This document shows positions 9,091-18,168 of a stretch of 64,000 nucleotides of DNA, piece by piece. This DNA is from Pseudooceanicola marinus (GTDB lineage Bacteria > Pseudomonadota > Alphaproteobacteria > Rhodobacterales > Rhodobacteraceae). The translations under genes were made by a program, and so were the position numbers. Where the stretch lies: positions 62,001-126,000 of the forward strand of contig NZ_PGTC01000018.1 in NCBI RefSeq assembly GCF_002786295.1, given 5' to 3'. The notes beneath the pieces were generated by a model, which ran no database searches, had not been told where the DNA came from, and saw nothing but the letters and a program-made list of their open reading frames with translations. Every line of letters begins with the position of its first letter. The stretch's first letter is position 1.

Positions 9091-9723
9091 ATGATCGACC
9101 ATCCCCTGCTCTTTGCCGCCGACGCGCTGGCGACGCTGGTCTTTGCCACCACCGGGGCGCTGGTCGCCTCGCGCAAGGAACTGGATGTCTTCGGCTTCAT
9201 GTGGTTCGCCGCGATCACCGGTGTTGGCGGCGGCACCCTGCGGGACCTGCTGCTGGACGTGCCCGTCTTCTGGATCGAGAACCCATTTCCGCTGGCCCTA
9301 TGCCTGGGCATTGCCGTGGTGCTGCATTTCACCGCGCACCTGGTCCAGTCGCGGATGGTGCTGATCCTCTGGCTCGACTGTTTCGGGCTGGGCTTTGCCG
9401 CCATCGCCGGAACGCTGAAGGCGCTGGACCAGGGCGTCGCGGGGCTGGTCGCGGTCATCATGGGGGTCTTTTCCGGCACCGTCGGGGGGATCCTGCGCGA
9501 CACGCTGGGACAGGAACCCTCGATCATCCTTCGGCGGGAAATCTACGTGACCGCCGCCGCCCTGGGCGCCAGTGCCACGGTCCTCATCGCCGCCGCCGGG
9601 GAAAGCCGCCTGGCCGCTGCCGCGACAGGTTTTGCCCTTGTCTTCGCGCTGCGCGGGGCGGCGCTGCTGCGCAACCTCACCCTGCCCGGGTTCCGGTCCC
9701 GCAAGGGCCGCGACTATCCCTGA
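9091..9723 (+). CDS. TRIC (UPF0126) cation channel family protein
   Basis: A 210-residue inner-membrane protein of seven helices made of two TRIC repeats. Each repeat carries the conserved glycine-rich turn: GGGTLRDLLLD (about 46-56) and GGILRDTLG (about 131-139). Bacterial and archaeal TRIC homologues are trimeric monovalent cation channels. The ATG at 9091 gives the normal family length; the frame is open far upstream but that part is non-coding. It stands alone, convergent with olsB. Confidence 0.85.
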   Translation: MIDHPLLFAADALATLVFATTGALVASRKELDVFGFMWFAAITGVGGGTLRDLLLDVPVFWIENPFPLALCLGIAVVLHFTAHLVQSRMVLILWLDCFGLGFAAIAGTLKALDQGVAGLVAVIMGVFSGTVGGILRDTLGQEPSIILRREIYVTAAALGASATVLIAAAGESRLAAAATGFALVFALRGAALLRNLTLPGFRSRKGRDYP

Positions 9724-9749
9724 ACGGGCGGAGGCGGAAGGGCGAGGAC

Positions 9750-10484
9750 CTATCCGGCCGTGGCGCGCAGCAGGCGCTTGCGCGCCGGGGGGATGGCCTT
9801 GATCTCCAGCCCGGTGAAGACGTGCAGCGTGTTCATCTTGGGATCGACCACCGCATGGTCCGACACCCAGCCCCCCATCAACAGATAGGTGCGCAGCAGC
9901 GGCGGCATGCCCAGCATGGCGCGTTTCGCATCGGGCTTGCGCCGCAGCTTCTGGGCAAAGCGGAAGACCTTGGGCGCCTTCACCCGCGGCAGGAACCGCT
10001 TCGGCGCCAGGTGCTTTTCCTTCAGCATGGCGAAGGCATCCAGATAGGCCTCGGCATCGGTGCCCTTGAAGGACGAACAGCCGAACAGCATCTCCACCCC
10101 GTTGCGATCCACGTAGGCGGTCATCGCCCCCCAGGCCACACGCAGGATGTCTGGATCGCGATAGTCGGGATGGATGCAGAACCGCCCCATCTCGACCATC
10201 GGCCCCTCGAAGCTCTCCAGGCTCGACAACTCGTAGTACTGCGCGGAATAGCTGCGCCCGATCTCGCGCCCGGCAGCCAGGGGCAGCATGCGGAAACAGC
10301 AGACCAGGGCACCGTTGCGCGTGTCCTCGACCAGGATGTGGGCACAGATCGAATCGAAGTCGTCGGCGTCGAACCGGTCGGCATCGCCGAGGAAGGTCAG
10401 CGCGCGCAGCCGCTGCGCGGCAAGAATGTCTGCGGGGGTCTCGGCCAGGCGGGCGGCATAGCGCCCCTTCTTCAGCGACAGCAT
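9750..10484 (-). CDS. olsB: L-ornithine N-alpha-acyltransferase
   Basis: A 244-residue GNAT-like acyltransferase. OlsB transfers a 3-hydroxyacyl chain from acyl carrier protein to ornithine, the first step of ornithine lipid synthesis at the inner membrane. Recognisable features are RLRALTFLGDADRFDADDFD (28-47), the central MVEMGRFCIHPDYRD and the GCSSFKGTD stretch, and full family length. The start at 10484 follows GGAGAGCC. olsA, which completes the lipid, is not in the window. Confidence 0.82.
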   Translation of the reverse strand: MLSLKKGRYAARLAETPADILAAQRLRALTFLGDADRFDADDFDSICAHILVEDTRNGALVCCFRMLPLAAGREIGRSYSAQYYELSSLESFEGPMVEMGRFCIHPDYRDPDILRVAWGAMTAYVDRNGVEMLFGCSSFKGTDAEAYLDAFAMLKEKHLAPKRFLPRVKAPKVFRFAQKLRRKPDAKRAMLGMPPLLRTYLLMGGWVSDHAVVDPKMNTLHVFTGLEIKAIPPARKRLLRATAG

Positions 10485-10598
10485 ATCAGGCTCTCCGTCG
10501 GCGGAGCGGATCAGGTTCCGCTCCGCCTAGCATGACAGATGTGACCGCATCGTGACAGGCGCAAGGGCCGACGGCGAAAGGCTGACGGGCAAAACGCG

Positions 10599-10633
10599 AA
10601 AGGCCCGGCGCGTCTGTCACGCACCGGGCCTTT
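10599..10633 (-). terminator. rho-independent terminator of bamE
   Basis: AAAGGCCCGG (10599-10608) pairs perfectly with CCGGGCCTTT (10624-10633), and the loop contains a second GCGT/ACGC stem. It lies 41 bp past the bamE stop. On the minus strand the right arm ends in TTT followed by CGCGTTTTG. Confidence 0.7.
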
Positions 10634-10673
10634 GCACAAAACTGTTTTCGGGGCGCCGATCGCCCGGGCGCGT

Positions 10674-11135
10674 TTACTCGCCGCCCAGGACCGAGGCCGC
10701 GTTGAACCGGCCCAGGTTGCCCAGAAGCTGACGGACAAACGTCTTGTCGGCGGTCGAGGAACTGGTGACGCGGCTTTCCAGGGTCACCACCCGGCCCTCT
10801 TCCAGGCCGAAGGTCTCGATGTTGCTGACCACGTCCCGCTGGTCGAAGCTGACGGCCATGACCGTGCGCTCCACCGGCTGGGGGCGTTTCCAGGCATATT
10901 GCTCCATCCGGGTGCGGATATAGTAAAAGTCGCCCTGCTCCAGAACGCCGGAGGTCGTCGGGGCGCCCAAGGTCTCCAGAACGGTGTCGCGCGTATCCAC
11001 GCCAACGGTGATCTGCGACAGGATCTCTTCGTCCGGCATGTAGCCGTGGTTTCGATACTGTGCCGTACAGCCGGCAATCCCCAACATGGCCACAGCCATG
11101 ACAATTGCGCTTGCCTTCTTGCCGATCCCCGCCAT
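10674..11135 (-). CDS. bamE: outer membrane protein assembly factor BamE (SmpA/OmlA lipoprotein)
   Basis: A 153-residue lipoprotein. An N-terminal hydrophobic signal ends in a lipobox, GIAGC, with the acylated cysteine at residue 23. The mature part begins YRNHGYMPDEEILSQITVG and continues into the SmpA/OmlA fold (LGAPTTSGVLEQGDFYYI). BamE is a periplasmic-facing lipoprotein of the BAM complex that inserts beta-barrel proteins. The ATG at 11135 follows AGAGGGG; a 25-codon upstream extension would destroy the signal peptide. Divergent from the DUF177 gene, which is the usual arrangement in this order. Confidence 0.85.
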   Translation of the reverse strand: MAGIGKKASAIVMAVAMLGIAGCTAQYRNHGYMPDEEILSQITVGVDTRDTVLETLGAPTTSGVLEQGDFYYIRTRMEQYAWKRPQPVERTVMAVSFDQRDVVSNIETFGLEEGRVVTLESRVTSSSTADKTFVRQLLGNLGRFNAASVLGGE

Positions 11136-11221
11136 CTTGCCCCTCTTGTTTTCCAGTGCACAGGCTTCTACCTCGCCTACATAACGAGTTACACTGGTGC
11201 AAGAAAGCACGAAAGGCCCCC

Positions 11222-11797
11222 ATGACCGAAACCTCCGCCACCGCGCTGCGGGTGTCCGCCCTGCCCAAGACCGCGCCGACCCCTTTCTCTCTGACGCCCG
11301 AGGCCGCAGAGCTGACCGGGCTGGCCGAGATGCTGGATCTGAAGGCCCTGCGCAAGGTCGTCTTCAAGGGTGAGATCCGCCCCGCCGGCAAACGCGACTG
11401 GCTGCTGACCGGCCATCTGGGCGCCACCGTCGTCCAGCCCTGCTCGGTCACCCTCGCCCCCGTGACCACGCGGATCGAGGAAGACGTGACGCGCCGTTTC
11501 ACCCCGCATCTTCCCGATGAGACCAGCGCCGAGTCTGAAGAGGTCGAGATGCCCGAAGATGAAACGCTGGAGAAGCTGGGCAGCCACATCGACCCGGCCG
11601 CCGTCATGGCCGAGGCGCTGGCGCTGTCCCTGCCCCTTTACCCGCGCGCCGACGGGGCCGAGATGGATCAGCAGGAATTCACCGAACCTGGCAAGACGGC
11701 GATGACCGACGAGGACACCAAGCCCCTCGCGGGCCTCGCCGACCTGCTGGCCGCCCGCCGCAACGACGGCGATGACTCGGACGGAAGCAAGAGCTGA
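11222..11797 (+). CDS. DUF177 (YceD-like) protein upstream of rpmF
   Basis: A 191-residue cytoplasmic protein of the DUF177/YceD family, which in bacteria and plastids is tied to 23S rRNA accumulation and almost always precedes rpmF. The conserved core is visible: the strand [18 protein letters not shown] (about 68-85) with its cysteine, then an acidic region and [16 protein letters not shown] near residue 135. The start ATG at 11222 is about 87 bp from the divergent bamE start. The position immediately before rpmF-plsX-fabH agrees with the family. Confidence 0.82.
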   Translation: MTETSATALRVSALPKTAPTPFSLTPEAAELTGLAEMLDLKALRKVVFKGEIRPAGKRDWLLTGHLGATVVQPCSVTLAPVTTRIEEDVTRRFTPHLPDETSAESEEVEMPEDETLEKLGSHIDPAAVMAEALALSLPLYPRADGAEMDQQEFTEPGKTAMTDEDTKPLAGLADLLAARRNDGDDSDGSKS

Positions 11798-11875
11798 GAA
11801 CCGGCGCGGGCGCCGCGCCAGTCCTCATTGGCCCGGCTTGCCCCTGCGCAGTCCGGCCCAGCCCCAAAGAATCGC

Positions 11876-11903
11876 TTGCAAGGGATCTTTTTCGCAGTAT
11901 TTT
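11876..11903 (+). promoter_or_regulatory. candidate promoter for the rpmF-plsX-fabH block
   Basis: TTGCAA (11876-11881) and TATTTT (11898-11903) are separated by 16 bp, in an AT-rich patch about 120 bp before rpmF. The fit is moderate and no start site is known. Confidence 0.4.
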
Positions 11904-12021
11904 CGCGCTTCCATCCGAATTTTGGGTTGAATGCGACGGGCCTGTCCGACTAAGAGCCTCGCATCCACGAGAAACCGGGCCGGGTTTCATGCTTTGGCCC
12001 CCGAATACGATAGGTTGTGAC

Positions 12022-12228
12022 ATGGCTGTCCAACAGAACAAAGTCTCCAAGTCGCGCCGCAACAACCGTCGTGCGCACGACGCTCTGACGGCTGCGAACC
12101 CCAACGAGTGCGGCAACTGCGGTGAGCTGAAACGCCCCCACCACGTCTGCCCCTCCTGCGGCCACTACGCCGAGCGCGAAGTTGTCGCGCTGGCCGACGA
12201 GATCGATCTGGACGAAGACGCGGCATAA
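12022..12228 (+). CDS. rpmF: 50S ribosomal protein L32
   Basis: A 68-residue basic ribosomal protein beginning [20 protein letters not shown], the standard L32 N-terminus. The zinc-ribbon cysteines are present as CGNCGELK and CPSCGHY. The C-terminus is acidic. The ATG at 12022 gives the canonical start; an upstream in-frame ATG at 11989 adds non-family sequence. It is followed by plsX, the widely conserved arrangement linking ribosome and membrane lipid synthesis. Confidence 0.97.
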   Translation: MAVQQNKVSKSRRNNRRAHDALTAANPNECGNCGELKRPHHVCPSCGHYAEREVVALADEIDLDEDAA

Positions 12229-12258
12229 GCCGTGAATGCCGGGGAGCATCTGTCCTAA

Positions 12259-13383
12259 ATGTCTGCGTCTCATCCGTCAGATCAGGACAGGAACGAGTCC
12301 CTTCCCGGCGAAGCGGCCGCGCGCCGCGTCGTTCTTTCCGTCGACGCCATGGGCGGCGACCGCGGGCCGGCAACTGTTGTTGCCGGCATTTCGCGTTCGG
12401 CGCGGAAGAACCCGGACATCGATTTCATCCTGCACGGCCCCAAGGACGAGCTGGACCGCCTGATCGCGCGCAAGCGTGGCTTGGCGGGCCGCGTCACCGT
12501 GCGCGATGCCAGCGACGTCGTGACCATGCACGACAAGCCCAGCCAGGTGGTCCGCCACGGCAAGTCGACCTCGATGTGGTCGGCGCTGGACGCGGTGCGC
12601 GACGGCGAGGCCGAGGTCTGCGTGTCCTGCGGCAACACCGGCGCGCTGATGGCGCTGTCGATGATGCGCCTGCGCAAGTTGCCGGGGGTGAACCGCCCGG
12701 CCATCGCCGTGCTCTGGCCCTCGCGCAACCCGCAGGGCTTCAACGTGATGCTGGACGTCGGCGCGGATATCCGCGCCGATGAGAAGGACCTGCTGCAGTA
12801 TGCGCTCATGGGGGCCTCCTATGCGCGCAACGGCATGAACCTGGCCCGCCCCCGCATCGGCCTGCTGAACGTGGGCACCGAGGAACACAAGGGCCGGCCG
12901 GAGCTGAAGGTCGCGCATGAGCTGATCAGCGAAGCGGCCGAACAGGCGAACTTCGAATATGTCGGCTTCGTCGAGGGCGGTGACATTCCCGGCGACCGTT
13001 GCGACGTGATCGTCACCGACGGCTTCACCGGCAACGTGGCGCTGAAGACCGGCGAAGGCACCGCCTCGCTGATCGGCGACCTGCTGAAGGAAGCCTTCAA
13101 GTATTCGCCCCTGTCACGCTTTGCCGCCGTGCTGGCCCTGACTTCGCTGCGGCGCCTGCAGAAACGTATCGACCCGCGCCGCGTCAACGGCGGTGTCTTC
13201 CTCGGGCTGAACGGGCCGGTGGTGAAAAGCCATGGCTCGGCCGATGCCATGGGGGTTTCCGCCGCCGTGAAACTGGCCTATCAGCTGGCGGCCAGCGGTT
13301 TTCAGGAGAAGATCGCGGCACGGGTTGCATCCGCCGTTTCGCTGGCTCAGGATGCCGCGGAACGAGGGACGGAGACCGAATGA
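12259..13383 (+). CDS. plsX: phosphate acyltransferase PlsX
   Basis: 374 residues. PlsX makes acyl-phosphate from acyl-ACP and phosphate, feeding glycerophospholipid synthesis at the membrane surface. The diagnostic N-terminal strand VVLSVDAMGGDRGP (residues 24-37) and the later CGNTGALMALSMM and VTDGFTGNVALKTGEG motifs are intact. A hydrophilic N-terminal stretch of about 22 residues precedes the core. Its TGA overlaps the fabH ATG (ATGA), so the two are coupled. Confidence 0.96.
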   Translation: MSASHPSDQDRNESLPGEAAARRVVLSVDAMGGDRGPATVVAGISRSARKNPDIDFILHGPKDELDRLIARKRGLAGRVTVRDASDVVTMHDKPSQVVRHGKSTSMWSALDAVRDGEAEVCVSCGNTGALMALSMMRLRKLPGVNRPAIAVLWPSRNPQGFNVMLDVGADIRADEKDLLQYALMGASYARNGMNLARPRIGLLNVGTEEHKGRPELKVAHELISEAAEQANFEYVGFVEGGDIPGDRCDVIVTDGFTGNVALKTGEGTASLIGDLLKEAFKYSPLSRFAAVLALTSLRRLQKRIDPRRVNGGVFLGLNGPVVKSHGSADAMGVSAAVKLAYQLAASGFQEKIAARVASAVSLAQDAAERGTETE

Positions 13384-14354
13384 CTATTCGCGCAGTAGCA
13401 ACCGGCGTCGGACATTATCTTCCCGAACGCATCGTGCCAAACGCCGAGTTCGAAAAGACCCTCGACACCACCGACGAATGGATTCGCACCCGCTCGGGCA
13501 TCGAGCGCCGTCACTTCGCCGCCGAGGGGGAAACCACCTCGCAGATGGCGATCAAGGCCGCCGAGCAAGCCCTTCTCAACGCAGAGCTTTCCGCCGACGA
13601 CATCGACTGCGTGATCGTTGCCACCTCGACCCCCGACCTGACTTTCCCCTCCGTCGCGACGATGGTGCAGGAAGGTCTCGGCATGACCCGTGGGTTTGGC
13701 TACGACGTGCAGGCCGTCTGCGCCGGTTTCATCTTCGCGCTGGCCAATGCCAACGGGATGATCCTGTCGGGCCAGGCGCAGCGGGTCCTGGTGATCGGCG
13801 CCGAGACCTTCTCGCGTATCATGGACTGGACCGACCGGTCCACCTGCGTGCTGTTCGGCGATGGTGCCGGCGCCCTGGTGCTGGAGGCGCGCACCGGCTC
13901 TGGCTCGTCGCAGGATCGTGGCATCCTGGCCTGCGACCTGAACTCCGACGGACGCTATCGCGAGATGCTCTACGTCGACGGTGGCGTGTCCACCTCCGGC
14001 GTGGCGGGAAAGCTGCGGATGCAGGGCAACCCGCTCTTCCGTCAGGCCGTGGGCAAGCTCGCGGCGACCGCCGAGGCTTCGCTGGAAAAGGCCCAACTGA
14101 GCGCCGAGGACGTCGACTGGATCGTGCCGCACCAGGCCAATATCCGCATCATCCAGGGCACGGCCAAGAAGATGGGCGTGCCGATGGACCAGGTGATCGT
14201 GACCGTTCAGGATCACGGCAACACCTCCGCCGCGTCGATCCCCCTGGCCCTGTCGGTGGGCGTCGCCGAGGGCAAGATCACGCCCGGCCAGGTCCTGGTG
14301 GCCGAGGCCATCGGCGGCGGGCTGGCCTGGGGATCGGTCGTCATCCGCTGGTAA
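13380..14354 (+). CDS. fabH: beta-ketoacyl-ACP synthase III
   Basis: A 324-residue thiolase-fold enzyme that starts fatty acid synthesis by condensing acetyl-CoA with malonyl-ACP. The catalytic triad is intact: Cys114 in DVQAVCAGF, His251 in VPHQANIRI and Asn281 in DHGNTSAAS. The N-terminus MTIRAVATGVGHYLP and the DEWIRTRSGI motif are typical. The start overlaps the plsX stop by ATGA. Confidence 0.97.
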   Translation: MTIRAVATGVGHYLPERIVPNAEFEKTLDTTDEWIRTRSGIERRHFAAEGETTSQMAIKAAEQALLNAELSADDIDCVIVATSTPDLTFPSVATMVQEGLGMTRGFGYDVQAVCAGFIFALANANGMILSGQAQRVLVIGAETFSRIMDWTDRSTCVLFGDGAGALVLEARTGSGSSQDRGILACDLNSDGRYREMLYVDGGVSTSGVAGKLRMQGNPLFRQAVGKLAATAEASLEKAQLSAEDVDWIVPHQANIRIIQGTAKKMGVPMDQVIVTVQDHGNTSAASIPLALSVGVAEGKITPGQVLVAEAIGGGLAWGSVVIRW

Positions 14355-14411
14355 TAGCCCGGCAGCCCCCGCTGCAAAGCCGCATTCTCCTTTGCTATCA
14401 GACCATTGATG

Positions 14412-14441
14412 TTGACTCGGAAATTGCGCGGTGCCTATGCT
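14412..14441 (+). promoter_or_regulatory. candidate sigma-70-type promoter for ihfA
   Basis: TTGACT (14412-14417) and TATGCT (14436-14441) with an 18-bp spacer, ending 24 bp before the ihfA ATG. This suggests ihfA can be transcribed separately from fabH. Confidence 0.5.
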
Positions 14442-14465
14442 GAGCCAACCAGAGAGGGATCGGTG

Positions 14466-14771
14466 ATGAGTGAAAAGACCCTGACCAGAATGGACCTGAG
14501 CGAAGCCGTCTTCCGCGAGGTCGGCCTGTCGCGCAATGACTCCGCGCAGCTGGTGGAGTCTGTTCTCAATCACATGTCCGACGCGCTGGTCGACGGCGAA
14601 CAGGTCAAGATCTCCTCCTTCGGGACCTTCTCGGTCCGTGAAAAGGCTGCACGGGTGGGGCGCAACCCCAAGACCGGTCAGGAAGTGCCGATCAACCCGC
14701 GCCGCGTGCTGACCTTCCGGCCCTCGCATCTGATGAAAGATCGCGTCGCCGCCGGCAACAAGGGCAGCTGA
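14466..14771 (+). CDS. ihfA: integration host factor subunit alpha
   Basis: A 101-residue HU/IHF-fold DNA-bending protein. The N-terminus [20 protein letters not shown], the [11 protein letters not shown] strand and the arm [20 protein letters not shown] (its proline intercalates DNA) are typical of the alpha subunit. It follows fabH and precedes a MerR gene, the normal order in this group. The ATG at 14466 is preceded by AGAGAGGGA. IHF is a known activator of the R. capsulatus hupSL promoter, relevant to the cluster at 47-64 kb. Confidence 0.95.
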   Translation: MSEKTLTRMDLSEAVFREVGLSRNDSAQLVESVLNHMSDALVDGEQVKISSFGTFSVREKAARVGRNPKTGQEVPINPRRVLTFRPSHLMKDRVAAGNKGS

Positions 14772-14782
14772 GGGGCATATAG

Positions 14783-15583
14783 ATGCCCAAGTCCGCAGAT
14801 GCCTTCCGCACCATTTCCGAGGTGGCCGAGTGGCTCGGCACGCCCGCGCATGTCCTGCGCTTCTGGGAAAGCAAGTTCACCCAGGTGCGCCCGGTGAAAC
14901 GCGCCGGCGGGCGCCGGTACTACCGCCCTTCCGACATGGAATTGCTGGGCGGGATCAAGCGGTTGCTTCACGAAGAGGGCATGACCATCAAGGGTGTGCA
15001 GAAGCTGCTGCGGGATCGCGGCACGGCCCATGTCGCCACCATGTCGCCGCCGCTGGATGATCTGGCCGTGCCGCTGGAAGCGGAGATCGTACAGCTGAAG
15101 CCGCGCAGCGCCCCGCCCGAATCCGGCCCCGATGCCATGACGCCGCCCGACGGCAGCGAAAGCGGCCCCGCCGCCACCGCCACCGACGTGGCGGCTGCCT
15201 CGACAGAGGACGCCCCCGCGGATCCGCTTCCCGGTCACGCAACGATGACGTCCGACGTCGCGGCCGAGGCGTCCCGGGCGCCCGACTTGGCACAGACGCC
15301 GGACGTCGCAGCCGAGTCGGACAGTCAGGACGAGGGCGAGGGTCGTAATCTCTTCTCCGACCTGGACGCGCAGGAGGCGCCCGAGGTCGAGGAAACCACC
15401 GCCGCGCCGGTGGCGGCAACCGCCGCGCCTGCACCGGTCACCGTGCCGGACGACCCCGAAGACGACGCCTTCGCGCCCGAATCCGGTGTCCTGTCGTACC
15501 TCCTCGCCCGTCGCAGCCCCCTGCCCCCGGCCACGGCCGCGCGCGCCCTGGCACTGGCACAGGACCTCGTCGCGCTGCGCTGA
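14783..15583 (+). CDS. MerR-family regulator with long acidic C-terminal region
   Basis: 266 residues. The first 85 form a MerR winged helix-turn-helix: [20 protein letters not shown], then [20 protein letters not shown]. About 150 residues of Ala/Pro/Asp/Glu-rich, probably disordered sequence follow. The end is a short conserved-looking helix, [20 protein letters not shown]. No cysteine metal site is visible, so it is not a classic metal sensor. The same gene follows ihfA in many alphaproteobacteria. Its regulon is unknown. Confidence 0.85.
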   Translation: MPKSADAFRTISEVAEWLGTPAHVLRFWESKFTQVRPVKRAGGRRYYRPSDMELLGGIKRLLHEEGMTIKGVQKLLRDRGTAHVATMSPPLDDLAVPLEAEIVQLKPRSAPPESGPDAMTPPDGSESGPAATATDVAAASTEDAPADPLPGHATMTSDVAAEASRAPDLAQTPDVAAESDSQDEGEGRNLFSDLDAQEAPEVEETTAAPVAATAAPAPVTVPDDPEDDAFAPESGVLSYLLARRSPLPPATAARALALAQDLVALR

Positions 15584-15591
15584 GACCGGCC

Positions 15592-15623
15592 CGGGCGGCC
15601 CTTGAAAAGGCGCCCGAATTTTT
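15592..15623 (+). terminator. terminator after the MerR gene
   Basis: CGGGCG (15592-15597) pairs with CGCCCG (15611-15616), with partial extension into the loop, followed by AATTTTT. It is 9 bp after the MerR stop. Confidence 0.6.
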
Positions 15624-15647
15624 GCGGGCAAAGGCGTGAAAAACCCC

Positions 15648-15675
15648 TTGCCCCCAGCCTCAGATCGGATAGAAA
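15648..15675 (+). promoter_or_regulatory. candidate tRNA-Pro promoter
   Basis: TTGCCC (15648-15653) and TAGAAA (15670-15675) are 16 bp apart, 11 bp before the tRNA 5' end. The -10 fit is only fair. Confidence 0.4.
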
Positions 15676-15686
15676 GCGCGAACCGT

Positions 15687-15763
15687 CGGGCTATAGCGCA
15701 GCCTGGTAGCGCGTCCGTCTGGGGGACGGAAGGTCGCAGGTTCGAGTCCTGCTAGCCCGACCA
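15687..15763 (+). tRNA. tRNA-Pro (anticodon GGG)
   Basis: A 77-nt cloverleaf including an encoded CCA end (15761-15763). The acceptor arms CGGGCTA and TAGCCCG pair, the D-arm uses GCGC/GCGC, the anticodon arm TCCGT/ACGGA encloses CTGGGGG (anticodon GGG), and the T-arm GCAGG/CCTGC encloses TTCGAGT. All stems pair fully. Confidence 0.97.
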
Positions 15764-15793
15764 AATATCCCCGATACCAATCGTCGGTCACCT

Positions 15794-15832
15794 AAGACCC
15801 CGCCGGAGAAAACCCTTTCTCCGGCGGGTCTT
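15794..15832 (+). terminator. terminator after tRNA-Pro
   Basis: A long stem with arms at 15794-15812 and 15816-15832 (core CGCCGGAGAAA/TTTCTCCGGCG, one bulged C) and a CCC loop. GGCGCTTTTTCTTCG follows. It begins about 30 bp beyond the tRNA. Confidence 0.7.
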
Positions 15833-15891
15833 GGCGCTTTTCTTCGTCCCCTGCACGCCGTAGTCTGCCACTCCAGAAGGAGACATGGCCC

Positions 15892-16968
15892 ATGACCGGC
15901 ATCCTGCCCAGCCAGCACCTGAAACGCATGATCGCCGCGGGCGAGGTCACGGGCACGCCCGAGATCATCCCCGAACAGATCCAGCCCGCCAGCCTCGACC
16001 TGCGCCTGGGCAATGTGGCCTGGCGCGTGCGGGCCTCCTTCCTGTCGGGCAAGGGCCGCAGCGTGGCCGACCGGCTGGCCGAGTTCGAGATGCACAAGGT
16101 CGATCTGAGCGATGGCGCGGTGCTGGAAAAGGGCTGTGTCTACGTGGTGCCGCTGATGGAATCGCTCGCCCTGCCCGAAGGCACCGCGGGCATGGCCAAC
16201 GCCAAGAGCTCCACCGGGCGGCTGGATCTGCTGACTCGGCTGATCACCGATGGCGGCACGGAGTTTGACCGAATCCCCGCCGGTTACACCGGCCCCCTCT
16301 ATGCCGAGATCTGCCCGCGCAGCTTCTCCGTCCTCGTCCGGCCAGGCATGCGCCTGAACCAGATCCGCTTCCGCGCCGGCCAGGCGGCGCTGTCGGATGA
16401 CGCCCTGCGCGCGCTGCACGCCGAAACCCCACTGGTCAGCGGCCGCGCGGTGATCGAACAGGGCCTCGGCTTCTCCGTCGACCTGTCGCCCGGCCCCGAC
16501 CGCCTGGTGGGCTATCGTGCGAAACCCCATACCGGCGTCATCGACCTGGACCGGATCGGCCAGTACGATCCGCGCGAGTTCTGGGAAACGGTACGCACCG
16601 AGGATCGCCAGATCATCCTCGATCCGGGCGCCTTCTACATCCTCGTCAGCCGCGAGGCTGTGACGATTCCCCCCGACTATGCCGCCGAGATGGCGCCCTA
16701 CCTCGCCATGGTGGGGGAATTCCGCGTGCACTACGCCGGCTTCTTCGATCCCGGTTTCGGCTACGCCGGGGCCGGCGGCTCAGGCTCGCGCGGGGTGCTG
16801 GAGGTGCGCTGTCACGAGGCGCCCTTCGTGCTGGAGGACGGGCAGGTTGTTGGCCGCCTGGTCTTCGAGAAGATGGCCGAACGCCCCGAGACCCTCTACG
16901 GGCAGGAGATCGCCTCGAATTACCAGGGCCAGGGCCTGAAGCTGTCGAAGCATTTCCGCAGCGGCTGA
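15892..16968 (+). CDS. dcd: 2'-deoxycytidine 5'-triphosphate deaminase, long form
   Basis: 358 residues, about twice the length of E. coli Dcd, made of two dUTPase-like halves as in the alphaproteobacterial form. The enzyme deaminates dCTP to dUTP for dTTP supply. Visible motifs are QIQPASLDLRLGN (about 27-39), the nucleotide loop MANAKSSTGRLDLLTRL and the catalytic-region Glu in GPLYAEICPRSFSV. The second half (from about residue 180) repeats the fold less closely. ATG at 15892. It stands alone between the tRNA and an MFS gene. Confidence 0.87.
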   Translation: MTGILPSQHLKRMIAAGEVTGTPEIIPEQIQPASLDLRLGNVAWRVRASFLSGKGRSVADRLAEFEMHKVDLSDGAVLEKGCVYVVPLMESLALPEGTAGMANAKSSTGRLDLLTRLITDGGTEFDRIPAGYTGPLYAEICPRSFSVLVRPGMRLNQIRFRAGQAALSDDALRALHAETPLVSGRAVIEQGLGFSVDLSPGPDRLVGYRAKPHTGVIDLDRIGQYDPREFWETVRTEDRQIILDPGAFYILVSREAVTIPPDYAAEMAPYLAMVGEFRVHYAGFFDPGFGYAGAGGSGSRGVLEVRCHEAPFVLEDGQVVGRLVFEKMAERPETLYGQEIASNYQGQGLKLSKHFRSG

Positions 16969-17018
16969 GGGCGCCGCGACGCCCCGCCCTCCCCCAGTCC
17001 TGACCCCGAAGAACCCCC

Positions 17019-18158
17019 ATGGCATTCATCACCAAACCCCTAGCCCTGATGACCGGCGCCATCGCCGTCGTGGGCGCCAACTCCATGGTGCTGGCCCCGA
17101 TCAGCGCCGCCGTCGCCCGTGACCTGGGCACGGAACCCGCCGAAATTCTGCAGGCGGCGGCGGCCTACGGCGGGACCACTGCGCTTTCGGCCCTGCTGCT
17201 GGCCCCGCGCGCCGACCGCGTTGGGCCGGGTCCTGCGCTGATGCAGGCGCTGGTATTGCTGCTTATCTCGCTGCTGGTGTCAACACTGGCGCCGGGCAAA
17301 TGGGTGCTGATCGGCGCGCAGGCCATCGGCGGGCTGGGTGCAGGGATCGCCATTCCTGCGATCTACGGGCTGGCGCCGGAGCTGGGGCCGCCGGGAGAAG
17401 AGAAGCGCTCCATGGGCCTGATGCTGTCAGGCTGGACGCTGGCCCTGGTGGCGGGCGTCGCGGGCGCGGGTTTCGTGGCCGAATGGGTCGGCTGGCGCGC
17501 GGTCTATGGGTTGCTGCTGATCTTCATGGGGCTGCTGTACTTGGCCCTGATGCGGGCCGACCTGTCGGTGCGCCGCGTCGGCAGCGCCACCTCGCCGCTG
17601 ACCGCGCTACGGGTGCCGGGGATCTGGCGCGGACTGGCTTCTGCCGGGCTGCTGATGACGGGGTTCTACGGCACTTTCGCCTTCATCGGCGTACACGTGG
17701 CCGACGATCTGGCCCGCGGCACCGATGCGGCGGGCCTGCTGATCCTGTGCTACGGCAGCGGCTTCGGCATCGCGACGCTCTTTGATCGCCACTTCGACCG
17801 GCTGCCACAGATCAGCGCTGGCGCGATCAGCTTTGCCGGGCTGCTGGTAGTCTACCTGGCCTTCTCGGCCTCGGCCCTGCATTATGGCGTACTGCTAGCC
17901 CTGGCACTGGCCTGGGGGATCATGCAGCATTTCGCGCTGAACTTCGTCGTCAGTCGCCTGGCCGGGCTGGAGGCCAGCCAACGCGGCGCGATTCTCGGCC
18001 TGAATTCCTCGATCACCTACCTGGCTGTGCTGGGCGGCGCGCTGACCTTCCGCCTGCCCTACGAGGCCGGCGGGATTGCCTGGTGCAACCTGATCTCGGC
18101 CAGTTGCCTGACGCTGGCGCTGATCGAATGCCTGGCACCGCGCCGGGTGGCGATCTGA
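17019..18158 (+). CDS. MFS transporter
   Basis: 379 residues with about twelve hydrophobic helices in an MFS pattern. The loop LLLAPRADRVGPGPALM (about 65-81) resembles the helix 2-3 motif A of the family, and a long central loop lies near residues 185-200. It is likely a proton-driven exporter in the inner membrane. The start lies 50 bp after dcd, so co-transcription is possible. The substrate cannot be predicted. Confidence 0.85.
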   Translation: MAFITKPLALMTGAIAVVGANSMVLAPISAAVARDLGTEPAEILQAAAAYGGTTALSALLLAPRADRVGPGPALMQALVLLLISLLVSTLAPGKWVLIGAQAIGGLGAGIAIPAIYGLAPELGPPGEEKRSMGLMLSGWTLALVAGVAGAGFVAEWVGWRAVYGLLLIFMGLLYLALMRADLSVRRVGSATSPLTALRVPGIWRGLASAGLLMTGFYGTFAFIGVHVADDLARGTDAAGLLILCYGSGFGIATLFDRHFDRLPQISAGAISFAGLLVVYLAFSASALHYGVLLALALAWGIMQHFALNFVVSRLAGLEASQRGAILGLNSSITYLAVLGGALTFRLPYEAGGIAWCNLISASCLTLALIECLAPRRVAI

Positions 18159-18168
18159 TCGGGGCCGC

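Noticed and set aside
15687-15763. tRNA-Pro as a phage or island attachment site
   Set aside because: No integrase, no repeated 3' tRNA end and no foreign-looking block lies beside it.
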